From Leifsonia sp. ku-ls (GTDB lineage Bacteria; Actinomycetota; Actinomycetes; Actinomycetales; Microbacteriaceae), in assembly GCA_003367665.1 (NCBI GenBank), contig QKXI01000004.1, positions 1-64,000 on the forward strand: a DNA stretch of 64,000 nucleotides. Reading direction: 5' to 3'. This document shows, one piece after another, positions 18,884 through 29,385 of the stretch. The notes beneath the pieces were generated by a model. The model was not told the DNA's origin and made no database searches. It saw only the letters and a program-made list of their open reading frames with translations. How positions within the stretch are numbered: the stretch's first letter is position 1; each line of letters starts with the position of its first letter. Position numbers and translations under genes: made by a program.

Positions 18884-19477
18884 ATGTCGCATCCACTCAG
18901 CGTGGTCGGAGTGAGCGGAAGCCCCACCCACCCCTCCCGCACGACGGTCCTCGTCGACGAGGTCGCCCGCTCGTACGCCGAGGCCACCGGCGGGACGGCG
19001 CGCACCATCCAGCTCGCACCGCTGCTCCCGGAGCTCGGCGCCGGTCCGTTCCGCAACAGCCTCAGCCCGGTCGTGATCGACGCGCTGGAGGCCGTCGAGG
19101 CGGCGGACATCCTGGTCGTCGGCTCCCCGGCCTACCGGGCGACCTACACCGGCCTGTTCAAGCTGTTCTTCGACCACATCGGTCAGTACGCGCTCATCGA
19201 CAAGCCGATCGTGCTCACCGCGACGGGCGGCAGCGACCGGCACGCGCTGCTCGTGGAGCACCAGATGCGCCCGCTGTTCGGCTTCTTCCAGTCGCTGACA
19301 CTGCCGCTCGGCATCTACGCGGCCGAAAGCGACTTCGCCGACTACGAGATCCGGTCGGAAGATTTGCGTGCACGCATCGACACTGCGGTCTCGCGGACGC
19401 TGCCGCTGATCCGCTCGCGGATCGACCCGGAGGTACGGGTGGCGGAGGTGGAGTTCGCGCGGCCGGATGCGTTTTGA
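18884..19477 (+). CDS. NAD(P)H-dependent FMN reductase (MsuE/CE1758-like)
   Basis: A 197-aa flavodoxin-fold protein. The FMN phosphate loop is GVSGSPTHPSRT at residues 9-20, and the region VVGSPAYRATYTGLFKLFFDHIG matches the NADPH-dependent FMN reductase family. It probably supplies reduced FMN to the luciferase-like enzyme encoded 88 nt upstream. AAGGCGG lies before the ATG inside a small GGAA/TTCC hairpin, similar to the ABC-F start region. Confidence 0.9.
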   Translation: MSHPLSVVGVSGSPTHPSRTTVLVDEVARSYAEATGGTARTIQLAPLLPELGAGPFRNSLSPVVIDALEAVEAADILVVGSPAYRATYTGLFKLFFDHIGQYALIDKPIVLTATGGSDRHALLVEHQMRPLFGFFQSLTLPLGIYAAESDFADYEIRSEDLRARIDTAVSRTLPLIRSRIDPEVRVAEVEFARPDAF

Positions 19478-19609
19478 GGCAAGGGTCTGAGGCTTCTCCA
19501 CGGGCGTTGCGAGGTGCGCCCCACCCGCTACCCCAAACGCGGCGCCTCGCTTCGCTCGGGGCCGCGCTCGGGGCCCCTCGCGGGCGGGGACCCCAATAGA
19601 CACCAGCGA

Positions 19610-19678
19610 GTAATGCAAAAGAAAGAGGAGGCCCCGGCTCGCTCAGCGAGCCGGGGCCTCCTCTTTCTTTTGCATTAC
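19610..19678. terminator. Perfect 34-bp-arm palindromic terminator next to tRNA-Pro
   Basis: The arms 19610-19643 and 19645-19678 are perfect reverse complements around a single C. The core is GGCCCCGGCTCGCT and its complement; A-rich (GCAAAAGAAAGAGGAG) and T-rich flanks give a U-tract on both strands. On the minus strand it begins 2 nt after the tRNA-Pro 3' end, so it ends that transcript, and it can also end transcripts reading from the FMN reductase. The preceding 130 nt (19478-19609) show no gene. Confidence 0.9.
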
Positions 19679-19679
19679 G

Positions 19680-19753
<74 letters not shown>

Positions 19754-19819
19754 AAGGCCTCATCCAGGATACACGAGCGGGAGAGTGCTCATGACCACGG
19801 CGGACATCCGGACGGCGCG

Positions 19820-20800
19820 CTAGCCGGCGGCCGTCAGCGTCACCAGGGTCGCCTCCGGGCGGCACGCGAAGCGCACGGGTGCGTAGATCGACGTGCCCAG
19901 TCCCGCCGAGACGTTCAGGTACGCCGACCGGAACGCGTGGCGCCACACGCTGAGACCCTTCACCTGGGACCGGGGGATGTCGCAGTTGGTGACGAGCGCC
20001 CCGAGGCCGGGCACGCACACCTGGCCGCCGTGCGTGTGGCCGGCGAAGATCATCTCGGCCCCGTAGGTGACGAACGCGTCGAGCACGCGACGGTAGGGGG
20101 CGTGGGTCACGCCGATGGTCACAGCCTGCCGCTCGGGCTGGGGGCCCTCGTCGGGCCAGGCCGTGTCGTCGGAGAAGGGGTCGTTCTCCCGCAGCTCGTC
20201 CAAAGCTCCCGGGATGGACTCCACCCGGTCGTAGCGGATGTGCGGGTCGTCGACGCCGAAGAACTCCAGGTGCGTCCCGCGCAGCTCCAGACCCGCCGCC
20301 CGGTTGTCGAGGTCGATCCAGCCGAGGTCGCGGAAGAACGCGGTCAGCGACGCCGTGTCGAGCCGCGGTGCGGTCGACGTGCGCTTCTTCGACGGGCCGA
20401 GGAAGTACTTGAGCGGGTTCTTGAACCGGGGCCCGAAGTAGTCGTTCGAGCCGTGCACGAAGACACCGGGGATGCCGTCGAAGGCCTGGTACGCCGCGCG
20501 CACGCCCTGGAGGCCGTCGGCGTGGCCCAGCACGTCGCCGGTCTCCACGATCAGGTCGGGCTTCAACCGGGCGAGGGACCGCACCCACTGCTGCTTGTCC
20601 CGCTGCCACGGCGCCATGTGCAGGTCGGACAGGTGCAGCACGCGGATCGGCTCGGCACCGGCCGGCAGAACCGGCGCGCTGACCTCACGGAGCGTGTAGG
20701 AGCGACGCTCGATCAGCGAACCGTACGCGAACGCCGCGGCGCCCGCCCCGGCCACGAAGGCCAGGGCGGACGCCGCCGGACGAAGTGCTCCCCGAGCCAC
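19820..20800 (-). CDS. Metallophosphoesterase, membrane-anchored
   Basis: 326 aa with an N-terminal membrane anchor and a calcineurin-like phosphoesterase domain. Metal-binding motifs are [20 protein letters not shown] and AGHTHGGQ, in the correct order. It resembles the YkuE/YaeI group, which act on envelope lipids or lipid-linked phosphates. The GTG start at 20800 shares a base with the stop codon of the upstream penicillin-binding protein, so the two genes are coupled, the ponA-metallophosphoesterase pair common in actinobacteria. Confidence 0.93.
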   Translation of the reverse strand: MARGALRPAASALAFVAGAGAAAFAYGSLIERRSYTLREVSAPVLPAGAEPIRVLHLSDLHMAPWQRDKQQWVRSLARLKPDLIVETGDVLGHADGLQGVRAAYQAFDGIPGVFVHGSNDYFGPRFKNPLKYFLGPSKKRTSTAPRLDTASLTAFFRDLGWIDLDNRAAGLELRGTHLEFFGVDDPHIRYDRVESIPGALDELRENDPFSDDTAWPDEGPQPERQAVTIGVTHAPYRRVLDAFVTYGAEMIFAGHTHGGQVCVPGLGALVTNCDIPRSQVKGLSVWRHAFRSAYLNVSAGLGTSIYAPVRFACRPEATLVTLTAAG

Positions 20801-23364
20801 TAGCCGCCCGTGCCCGGAGTCGGGGCGGGATTCGGCACGCTCAAGGTCAGAGTGACCTGCGAACCAGCCTTGACCGGCGTGCCCGCGGCAGGGTCCTGAG
20901 CCTGAACGGTGGCCGTCGGGCTGTTGCCGCCCGCGGTCTTGACCTTGAAGCCCGCCGCCGTGAGCGCGGCCTGAGCGTCGGACGCCTTCTGGCCGACCAC
21001 GTTCGGCACGGCGACCATCGACCCGTTGCTGGTGAACAGCGTCACCACGGTGCCCTTGCTCACCTGGGTCCCCGGCGCCGGATCGGTCGCGGAGATGGTG
21101 CCCGCCGGGGCGACGGAGTCCTGCTGGGGGCCGTCGGCGGCGTCGAGACCGAGCCCGGTCAGGATGGACTTGGCCTCATCCGGCGTCTTGCCCATGAGGT
21201 CCGGGATGGCGATCTGGACGCCCTTGGTCAGCTTGACCGGCGCCTCCGGGAAGTTGTCGCCCCCGTACTTGTTCACGGCCGCCGTCATCATCAGCCGCAT
21301 CACGTCGGAGCGGGCCGACGCAGGGGTCTTGCCGTGGGTGGGGTACACCCGCCTCATGTCGGTGTGGCCGCTGATGTTGCCGACCCAGTATGCGCCGGCC
21401 ACCTTCGTCGTCGATGCCACGAGCCAGAGCTGCTCGTTGCCGTCGGTGGTTCCGGTCTTGCCGAGCATGTCCTTGCCCGTCCGGTTCACACCGGACGCGG
21501 TTCCGCCGCCCTGCAGCGGGCCCTGCAGCGCCTTGGCCATCGTGTTCGCGACGGCCGGGTCGACGGACTGGGTGCACTTGGTCGCGGGAGCCGCGACCTC
21601 CTTGCCGCTGCCGTCGATGATCTTGTCGATGGCGACGGGGGTGCAGGTCAGGCCGTTATTCGCGATGCCGGCGAAGGCGGTCGCCATGGTGAGCGGGGCG
21701 ATGTTGTTGGTGCCGAGGACGGAGGCCGGGTTCGAGTCGAGCTCGCCGCCGGCGGCGGGGTGCACCCCGAACGCCAACGCGTCCTTCTTGATCTCGCACA
21801 GGTCGAGCTGATACGCCATCGCCACGAAGGCGGTGTTGATCGAGAGGGTGGTCGCGTTCTGAGCGCTCCGGGGGCCCTCCTCGCCGGGCGAGTCGTTCGT
21901 CGGCTTCCACGAGCCGCCCCAGTCGGCGCCCGGGCAGGTGTCCTTGAACTTGGACTGGTCGTAGGTGCGCACGTTGGCGTTCACCGTCTCGTTGAGCGAG
22001 TGGCCCTGTTTCAGCCACTCCGCCAGGGTGAACACCTTGTACGTCGATCCCACCTGGAAGCCGCTCGAGCCGCCGTAGTTCTGATCCGTCGCGTAGTTCA
22101 CCGAGGTGTACTGGGTGCCGGAGTTCAGCACGTCGGGGTCTTGGCTGTACTGCTTGTTCTGCGCCATGTAGAGCACACGGCCGGTGCCGGGCTGCACGCC
22201 GGTCAGGACGCCGCCGAGGTCGGCGCGGTCGTAGACCTGCGGGACATAGGACGCGAGGGTCTCCTCCGCCACCTTCTGCAGGTCGAGGTCGAGGCTCGTG
22301 TAGATCTTGTATCCGCCGCGGTTGAAGTTCGACGTGCGGGTGTCCTCGTCGGCGCCGAACGTCGGGTCGTTCAGGATGATCTTCTGCACGTAGTCGCAGA
22401 AGTACGCGGCGCCGCCGGCCGTCTGGCAGCCGCGCTCCGACGGCGTGATGACGGGCTGGACCGGCGTCTTGACGGCCTCCTCGTACTGCGCCTTCGTGAG
22501 CTTCTTGTACTGGTACATCTTCTGCAGGATGTAGTCGCGTCGCTCTTTGTTCTTGGCGTAGCCGTTCGCCGCCCCGTTGGTCTTGGAGTCGGGGCTGTCG
22601 ATCTTCAGGCTGGTCGGCTCGTTGACGATCGCCAGGAGGCTGGCCGCCTGCGCCGGCGTGAGCGCGGCCGCGGTGGTGTTGTAGTAGTACTTGGCCGCCG
22701 CCTCGATGCCGTACACCGAGCCGCCGAAGCCCGCGATGTTGAGGTAGCCGACGAGGATCTGGTCCTTGGTGTACTTCTTCTCGATCCCGATCGAGTACTT
22801 CATCTCCTTGAGCTTGCGGTCGGGGGAGACGCCCGTCGAGTCATCGACGCACTGCTGGTACTTGGCCTTCTGCTCCTTGGTCTTGACCGGGAGCGCCTCG
22901 CACTTCTGCAGCAGCACGTTCTTCACGTACTGCTGGGTGATCGACGAGCCGCCCTGCACGCCGCCGCCTGCGACCGTCGACAGCACACCGCGGACGGTGC
23001 CCTGGATGTCGACGCCGCCGTGGCTGTAGAAGCGCGGGTCCTCGCCGGCGATGGCGGCATCCTTCGCCGCCTGGGAGATCTGGTTGAACGCGACGGGAAG
23101 CCGGTTCTGGGAGTAGAAGGTCGCCAGGGGGACATCCTGGTCGCCGTTCTTGGCGTAGATCGTGGTCGGCTGGGCCAGCTGGTCGACGTTGAGGTACTCC
23201 GGAAGGCCCTCGAAGACGCCGATGCTGTTGTTGGCGGCGATGCCGGTCACCGCGATCGCGGGGGTGACGGCGGCGGTGACCAGAAGACCGGCCACGACAC
23301 TCATGCCGATGAAGGCACTTGCGGCGCCGAGCACACCTCTAGCCTGTGGTTTTTGCGCAGACAT
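20800..23364 (-). CDS. Class A penicillin-binding protein with two PASTA domains
   Basis: A bifunctional murein polymerase of 854 aa. One membrane helix (about 13-42) precedes a GT51 glycosyltransferase domain (GEDPRFYSHGGVDIQG and GGSSITQQYVKN). The transpeptidase domain has the serine motif STYK, the SIN box (LSINTAF) and KTGTTD. Two PASTA domains follow (IPDLMGKTPDEAKSIL and VPNVVGQKASDAQAAL) and a Pro/Gly tail. It polymerises and cross-links peptidoglycan outside the membrane. The ATG is leaderless behind TACTCT. Confidence 0.96.
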   Translation of the reverse strand: MSAQKPQARGVLGAASAFIGMSVVAGLLVTAAVTPAIAVTGIAANNSIGVFEGLPEYLNVDQLAQPTTIYAKNGDQDVPLATFYSQNRLPVAFNQISQAAKDAAIAGEDPRFYSHGGVDIQGTVRGVLSTVAGGGVQGGSSITQQYVKNVLLQKCEALPVKTKEQKAKYQQCVDDSTGVSPDRKLKEMKYSIGIEKKYTKDQILVGYLNIAGFGGSVYGIEAAAKYYYNTTAAALTPAQAASLLAIVNEPTSLKIDSPDSKTNGAANGYAKNKERRDYILQKMYQYKKLTKAQYEEAVKTPVQPVITPSERGCQTAGGAAYFCDYVQKIILNDPTFGADEDTRTSNFNRGGYKIYTSLDLDLQKVAEETLASYVPQVYDRADLGGVLTGVQPGTGRVLYMAQNKQYSQDPDVLNSGTQYTSVNYATDQNYGGSSGFQVGSTYKVFTLAEWLKQGHSLNETVNANVRTYDQSKFKDTCPGADWGGSWKPTNDSPGEEGPRSAQNATTLSINTAFVAMAYQLDLCEIKKDALAFGVHPAAGGELDSNPASVLGTNNIAPLTMATAFAGIANNGLTCTPVAIDKIIDGSGKEVAAPATKCTQSVDPAVANTMAKALQGPLQGGGTASGVNRTGKDMLGKTGTTDGNEQLWLVASTTKVAGAYWVGNISGHTDMRRVYPTHGKTPASARSDVMRLMMTAAVNKYGGDNFPEAPVKLTKGVQIAIPDLMGKTPDEAKSILTGLGLDAADGPQQDSVAPAGTISATDPAPGTQVSKGTVVTLFTSNGSMVAVPNVVGQKASDAQAALTAAGFKVKTAGGNSPTATVQAQDPAAGTPVKAGSQVTLTLSVPNPAPTPGTGG

Positions 23365-23370
23365 AGGATC

Positions 23371-23376
23371 AGAGTA
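23371..23376 (-). promoter_or_regulatory. -10 element of the penicillin-binding protein gene
   Basis: On the minus strand TACTCT lies 6 nt before the ATG, with no Shine-Dalgarno; a leaderless start. Confidence 0.6.
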
Positions 23377-23415
23377 GGTGATGAACCTGCGAAATCCCCC
23401 GAATCAAGGAGCACG

Positions 23416-23583
23416 ATGCCGCGCTGGGAGTACCTGACCACCCCGCTGATGATCCACAACACCGCCGCGATCCTGAACAACTGGGGCTCAGAGGGCTGGG
23501 AGCTGGTGCAGATCGTGACGGGCCCGGAGGGCGGTCTCGTCGCCTACCTCAAGCGCCAGCTGCAGGACGGGGATCAGGACTGA
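23416..23583 (+). CDS. DUF4177-type small protein
   Basis: 55 residues beginning MPRWEYLTTPL, with the hallmark NNWGSEGWELVQIV of DUF4177. AAGGAG lies 4-5 nt before the ATG. The TGA stop overlaps the ATG of ridA (ATGA-type junction), so the pair is translationally coupled. The function of DUF4177 is unknown. It is divergent from the penicillin-binding protein gene. Confidence 0.9.
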   Translation: MPRWEYLTTPLMIHNTAAILNNWGSEGWELVQIVTGPEGGLVAYLKRQLQDGDQD

Positions 23584-24053
23584 TGGCGGACATCGACGCC
23601 CGGCTCGCGGAGCTCGGGATCACGCTGCCGGAGGTCGTGCCGCCGGTCGCCGCATACACCCCCGCCGTGCTCGACGGCTCCCACGTCTACACCTCGGGCC
23701 AGCTCCCGATGGTCGCCGGCGCCCTGCCAGCGACCGGCAAGGTGGGCGAGGCCGACGGCCTCGTGTCGCCCGCTGACGCGAAGGGATACGCGCGGATCTG
23801 CGCGCTCAACGCGCTCGCCGCGGCGAAGAGCGTGCTCGGCTCGCTCGACCGTGTGACGCGAGTCGTCAAGGTCGTCGGCTTCGTCGCCTCCGACCCGGCG
23901 TTCACCGGGCAGCCCGGTGTCATCAACGGCGCGTCGGAGGTGCTCGGCGAGATCTTCGGCGACGCCGGCGTTCACGCTCGTTCGGCGGTCGGCGTGGCGG
24001 TCCTGCCGCTCGACGCGCCGGTCGAGGTGGAGCTGATCCTCGCCATCGACTGA
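23583..24053 (+). CDS. RidA-family protein
   Basis: 156 aa of the RidA/YjgF/UK114 family: SGQLPMVAGALPATGKVGE, a central NALAAAKSVLGSLDRVTRVVKVVGFVAS region, and ARSAVGVAVLPLDAPVEVELI with the Arg that binds the carboxylate of 2-aminoacrylate-type substrates. It belongs to the longer branch related to the YjgH/YabJ-like proteins, so deaminase activity on imine intermediates is likely but not certain. Coupled to the DUF4177 gene. Confidence 0.92.
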   Translation: MADIDARLAELGITLPEVVPPVAAYTPAVLDGSHVYTSGQLPMVAGALPATGKVGEADGLVSPADAKGYARICALNALAAAKSVLGSLDRVTRVVKVVGFVASDPAFTGQPGVINGASEVLGEIFGDAGVHARSAVGVAVLPLDAPVEVELILAID

Positions 24054-24064
24054 CGCTCGAACCA

Positions 24065-24098
24065 CGAAGGGGCGGTGCCGCGCGGCACCGCCCCTTCG
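24065..24098. terminator. Bidirectional terminator between ridA and acs
   Basis: Two 17-bp arms, CGAAGGGGCGGTGCCGC and its exact complement, form a perfect palindrome without spacer between two convergent genes. U-tracts are short (TTCGTCGTT on the plus side). Confidence 0.8.
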
Positions 24099-24110
24099 TC
24101 GTTCCCGGGA

Positions 24111-26060
<1,950 letters not shown>

Positions 26061-26156
26061 GGGGAGTCTTTTCGCTCCTTTGCGATGCGGTCGATACGAG
26101 TCGTGGCGCGACAATCCCTGACTCTACAACCTGCCGGAACGCCTGCCCCAGGAGAC

Positions 26157-26184
26157 TTGCGTTTGCATTGATTCTGCGTAAACT
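26157..26184 (+). promoter_or_regulatory. Promoter of the 6C RNA
   Basis: TTGCGT (26157-26162) and TAAACT (26179-26184) are spaced by 16 bp, predicting a transcript start near 26191. Confidence 0.6.
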
Positions 26185-26190
26185 GGACCC

Positions 26191-26292
26191 CGGCCGAATG
26201 AAAATTCGTGCGTGCGGCGCATTCGATTCCCCCCAATCCTGCGCCGCAGTGGCCGCACCTGTTCCCCCCAATAGGTGCGGCCCCCCTTTTTT
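26191..26292 (+). ncRNA. 6C small RNA
   Basis: Two stem-loops each display exactly six cytosines in the loop, the defining trait of the actinobacterial 6C RNA family. Hairpin 1: TGCGGCGCA (26213-26221) with TGCGCCGCA (26240-26248), closed around the loop by GATT/AATC. Hairpin 2: GGCCGCACCT (26251-26260) with AGGTGCGGCC (26273-26282), followed by TTTTTT at 26287-26292 as terminator. In mycobacteria the C-rich loops bind G-rich sites on mRNAs. This RNA accounts for most of the 335-nt gap between acs and the tad locus. Confidence 0.9.
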
Positions 26293-26383
26293 AACCGATG
26301 GTGCTCGGTCATCCACAGCCGAGGCGCTCCGCCGGATTCTCCACATCTTCCGACTCCGCGGCCGACGGAGCTCGCCTGCTCCG

Positions 26384-26389
26384 TAGCCT
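26384..26389 (+). promoter_or_regulatory. -10 element of the tad operon, leaderless
   Basis: TAGCCT followed by 6 nt and the ATG of the tadA-like gene; no Shine-Dalgarno. Confidence 0.6.
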
Positions 26390-26395
26390 CGGCGC

Positions 26396-27358
26396 ATGAC
26401 CCAATCCTCCGCTTCTGCGACATCGGCGCCAGGGCACTGGCAGACCTTCGGGCCTCTCGCGCCGTACCTTCTTCGCCCGGGCGTGACCGACGTGTTTTTG
26501 ACCGGCACCGGCGAACTGTGGACCGACGACCTGCACGACGGGCTGCGCCTGGAACCCAGTTGGCGGGCCGACCGCCAGACCGCGCGGGAACTCGCCGTCC
26601 GCCTGATCGCCGCCGGCGGCCGACATATCGACGAGGCGACGCCGTTCGTGGATGTTCGCCTGCGCGACGGTGTCCGGGTCCACGCGGTGCTGCCCCCGGT
26701 GTCGACCGGCGGAGCGCTGCTGTCCATCCGGGTGCCATCCAGGGCCCAGCCGAGTCTCGACGACCTGGTCGCCCAGGGAACGCTGGAAGCGAGCGCCTAC
26801 CGCCTCCTGCGCGAGGCTGTCGAGGCGCGCACCAACCTCCTGGTGACCGGCGCGGGAGGCGCGGGAAAGACGACCCTGCTCGCCGCCCTGCTCGGCCACG
26901 CGCCACCGGGGGAGCGCCTCGTCGTGATCGAAGACGTCGCCGAGCTCCGCATCCCGCACCCGCACGTGGTGGGTCTGGAGGCCAGGCAGCCCAACCTGGA
27001 AGGCGCCGGCGGTGTCGACCTGCGCCGGCTCGTCCGGGAGGCGCTCCGCATGCGCCCGGATCGCCTGGTGCTGGGGGAGTGCCGGGGCGCCGAGATCCAA
27101 GACCTCCTCGGAGCGCTCAACACCGGTCACGACGGTGGTGCGGGAACGCTGCACGCCAACTCCCTGCACGACGTCCCCGCCCGGCTGGAGGCGCTCGGAG
27201 CGCTGGCGGGAATGAGCGACCACGCGCTCGCGCGTCAGGCTGTGAGCGCGATCGGTCTGGTGGTGCATCTGATCCGAGACGGCGGCCTGCGACGACTGGC
27301 GGGCTTCGCGCGGCTGCGGCTTGATGCGTCCGGTCGGCTGACGGTGGCGGCGGCGTGA
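26396..27358 (+). CDS. TadA/CpaF-family secretion ATPase
   Basis: A 320-aa hexameric ATPase that powers assembly of Flp-type (tad) pili at the inner face of the membrane. Walker A is TGAGGAGKTT (about 152-161), the Asp box contains VIEDVAELRI, Walker B is RLVLGECRGAE, and the His box is GTLHANS. It lacks the N-terminal extension of longer CpaF proteins and resembles the compact Rv3659c type. Its stop overlaps the next gene's GTG (GTGA). Confidence 0.93.
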   Translation: MTQSSASATSAPGHWQTFGPLAPYLLRPGVTDVFLTGTGELWTDDLHDGLRLEPSWRADRQTARELAVRLIAAGGRHIDEATPFVDVRLRDGVRVHAVLPPVSTGGALLSIRVPSRAQPSLDDLVAQGTLEASAYRLLREAVEARTNLLVTGAGGAGKTTLLAALLGHAPPGERLVVIEDVAELRIPHPHVVGLEARQPNLEGAGGVDLRRLVREALRMRPDRLVLGECRGAEIQDLLGALNTGHDGGAGTLHANSLHDVPARLEALGALAGMSDHALARQAVSAIGLVVHLIRDGGLRRLAGFARLRLDASGRLTVAAA

Positions 27359-28329
27359 GACAGGGTGGTGCGTCGGCTCGCGGTGTCGATAGCACGAGGG
27401 GGCACGGTCACGGACGACGGTCAAGCCGCAAGACCCCACCCGGTGCCGAAGCGGATCGCGTCGCCGCGCTCGCCGAGTCTCTCGCGGTGATGCTCGACGC
27501 GGGGCTGACTCCGCGTGCGGCGTGGGGCGCCGTGGCGGAGCACGCCGTGCATCCCGTCGCGACGGCCGTGTTGGCGAGACTGGATGGGCGTGCGACGTGC
27601 GCTGAGGCGCTCGCAGGCACGGCGACGACGGACGACGTCCGGAGCATCGCAGCCGTGTGGGCCGTTGCCGAGGTTGCCGGCGCACCCCTCGGCCATGCGT
27701 TGCGAACGGTGGCAGAGACGCTGCGGTATGCCGCGGAGTCGGAGCGGGACGCCGACGTGGCCTTGAGCGGGCCGCGGGCAACCGCGCGGCTGATGTCCTG
27801 GCTTCCCGCGGCCGGTGCTGCGATGGCCCTCGGCATCGGCGCCGACATCGCAGGAACGGTGGCGTCGCCTGTGGGCGCCACAGCGGTGGGCGGTGGTGCA
27901 CTGCTCATGCTGGCCGGCCGGTGGTGGATGCGTGTCCTGGTGCGGCGCGCGACCGCGCGGCGATCGCATCCCGGGCTCGCCGAGGAGCTGATCGCGATCG
28001 CCATCGCCGGTGGCGCGTCGGCCGAGGCCGGGGTGCGGCTGGCGGCGGACGCCTCCCACGCGTGCCGGCTTCGGTCCCTGGACGACAGCGGTGCCCGCGC
28101 CACCCTACGACTCGCGAGTTCGGCTGGTGCGCCGGCCGTGGAGTTGCTGACGGCGTCGGCGCGCCAGCTGCGGCGGTCGGCGCGCGCCCAGGCGCGGTCG
28201 GCGGCCGCAACGCTCGGCGTGCGCCTGATGCTCCCGCTCGGCGTCTGCGTGCTGCCGAGCTTCCTCCTGCTCGCGGTGGTGCCCCTGCTGCTCTCCTTGT
28301 TGTCGTCCACAGTCGGAGGGCTGGCATGA
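27355..28329 (+). CDS. Type II secretion F-domain membrane protein (TadB/TadC-like)
   Basis: 324 aa. The inner-membrane platform of the tad pilus. A basic N-terminus precedes an F-domain region (LAESLAVMLDAGLTPRAAWGAV) and hydrophobic segments around residues 145-200, with a final helix pair at 283-322 (LMLPLGVCVLPSFLLLAVVPLLL). Most tad loci have two such proteins; here only one is present. Translationally coupled to the ATPase through GTGA. Confidence 0.88.
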   Translation: MRQGGASARGVDSTRGHGHGRRSSRKTPPGAEADRVAALAESLAVMLDAGLTPRAAWGAVAEHAVHPVATAVLARLDGRATCAEALAGTATTDDVRSIAAVWAVAEVAGAPLGHALRTVAETLRYAAESERDADVALSGPRATARLMSWLPAAGAAMALGIGADIAGTVASPVGATAVGGGALLMLAGRWWMRVLVRRATARRSHPGLAEELIAIAIAGGASAEAGVRLAADASHACRLRSLDDSGARATLRLASSAGAPAVELLTASARQLRRSARAQARSAAATLGVRLMLPLGVCVLPSFLLLAVVPLLLSLLSSTVGGLA

Positions 28330-28415
28330 GTTCTCCACACATCTCGAACCGGCCGACATCGGGGCGCCAGTCACACGGAGCATGGATTCATCACCCGCGA
28401 TCCAGAGGAGGAACC

Positions 28416-28607
28416 ATGAAAGGAAGGCTCGGACGATGGGCTCGAGCCGTCCGGCTGGCGGACGACCGCGGCGCCGCGACGGCCGAATACGCGATCACGA
28501 TCCTGGCGGCGGTTGGGTTCGCCGGCCTGCTCGTCGCCCTGCTGAAGGGCGACGAGGTGAAGAGCATCCTCAGCGAGCTGGTGCACCGTGCGCTCACCGG
28601 CGGCTGA
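28416..28607 (+). CDS. Flp-like pilin (DUF4244 type)
   Basis: 63 residues. A short basic leader ends before RGAATAEYAITILAAVGFAGLLVALL, the single hydrophobic helix of Flp pilins with the glutamate (AEY) typical of mature pilin position 5. A DUF4244 protein sits at this place in other actinobacterial tad loci. GAGGAGG lies 4 nt before the ATG, the strongest ribosome binding site of the operon, as expected for a structural subunit. Confidence 0.9.
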   Translation: MKGRLGRWARAVRLADDRGAATAEYAITILAAVGFAGLLVALLKGDEVKSILSELVHRALTGG

Positions 28608-28941
28608 CGCTCGCCGGTGGCCCGGCGACACGGGCAGTGTGACGGCGGAGTTCGCTCTCACCGTTCCTGCGGTGCTCGCGTGCGTCGCCCTCTGCGTCGC
28701 CGTGGTGATCGGCGCGGCCTCCTACGCCGGCCTTGCGGCGTCGGCCGCGGCGGCTGCTCGCCTGGTCGCCCGCGGGGACGATCCTGCCGGCGCGGGCATC
28801 CCTGAGGGTTCTGCCGTCTCCATCGAGCCCGAGGGGAGGACGACGTGCGTCCGGTTGACCGCGAGAGAAGGAGCACTCAGCGCCGTCGGCGTCCACATCA
28901 GCGCCCGAGCGTGTGCCCTCGACGAAGGGAAAGACGAATGA
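28588..28941 (+). CDS. TadE-like pseudopilin
   Basis: 117 residues. GTG 28588 overlaps the pilin gene by 20 bp. The segment GSVTAEFALTVPAVLACVALCVAV is the TadE-type membrane helix with the conserved glutamate, followed by a small extracytoplasmic domain with two cysteines (TTCVRLT and RACALD). It is probably a minor pilin or assembly subunit of the tad system. Confidence 0.87.
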   Translation: MRSPAADARRWPGDTGSVTAEFALTVPAVLACVALCVAVVIGAASYAGLAASAAAAARLVARGDDPAGAGIPEGSAVSIEPEGRTTCVRLTAREGALSAVGVHISARACALDEGKDE

Positions 28942-29385
28942 GTGACCGATTCCGTGACGCACGGACGAGAGCACGTGCCGGGTTCGCAGGTCGCCGCGCG
29001 CGAGCCTTCCGGAGCGATCTCGGGGCCGGATCGGTCCTCGCGCTGGCCGCCGTCGGCGTGATCGTCGCGCTCGCTGCCGGGGCGATCACCGCCATCGGGG
29101 CGTTCGCGGCGCACGCCCGTGCCGCGGCCGCGGCCGACCTCGCAGCGCTCGCCGCGGCCGACGCCGCGAGCGGGCGCCTGCCGGGCACCCCCTGCGAGCT
29201 GGCGGAGACGGTGGCGCGGTCCAACGGTGCCGCGCTGACGTCCTGCGCCCAAGACGGGCTGGCGGTGACGGTGTCGGTGAGCGTTCCGTACCTCGCCGTC
29301 TCGGCGTCCGCGGCGGCGCGCGCCGGCCCTCCGCGGGAGCCGGCCGGGCGCGCGGCGCCCCGCCGCGTGCGGCTGCCGAGCCGCG
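28938..29385 (+). CDS. Rv3654c-like TadE/TadG protein without its own stop codon
   Basis: ATG 28938 overlaps the TadE stop. The first 130 residues are family-like: a membrane helix (GAGSVLALAAVGVIVALAAGAITAIGAF), the AAADLAALAAADAA stretch, two cysteines and VTVSVSVPY. After AARAGPPRE the composition collapses to Arg/Pro-rich sequence, yet no in-frame stop occurs before topA, so the frame stays open to 32696. The end given here is only the point where the convergent small gene begins. Either the stop was lost or a one-base error shifts the frame; the alternative frame stops at 29408-29410. Confidence 0.7.

Noticed and set aside
20785-23583. Long plus-strand open frame opposite the penicillin-binding protein
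   Set aside because: The minus strand has full PBP motifs; the plus-strand translation is Val/Arg/Gly-rich low-complexity sequence.
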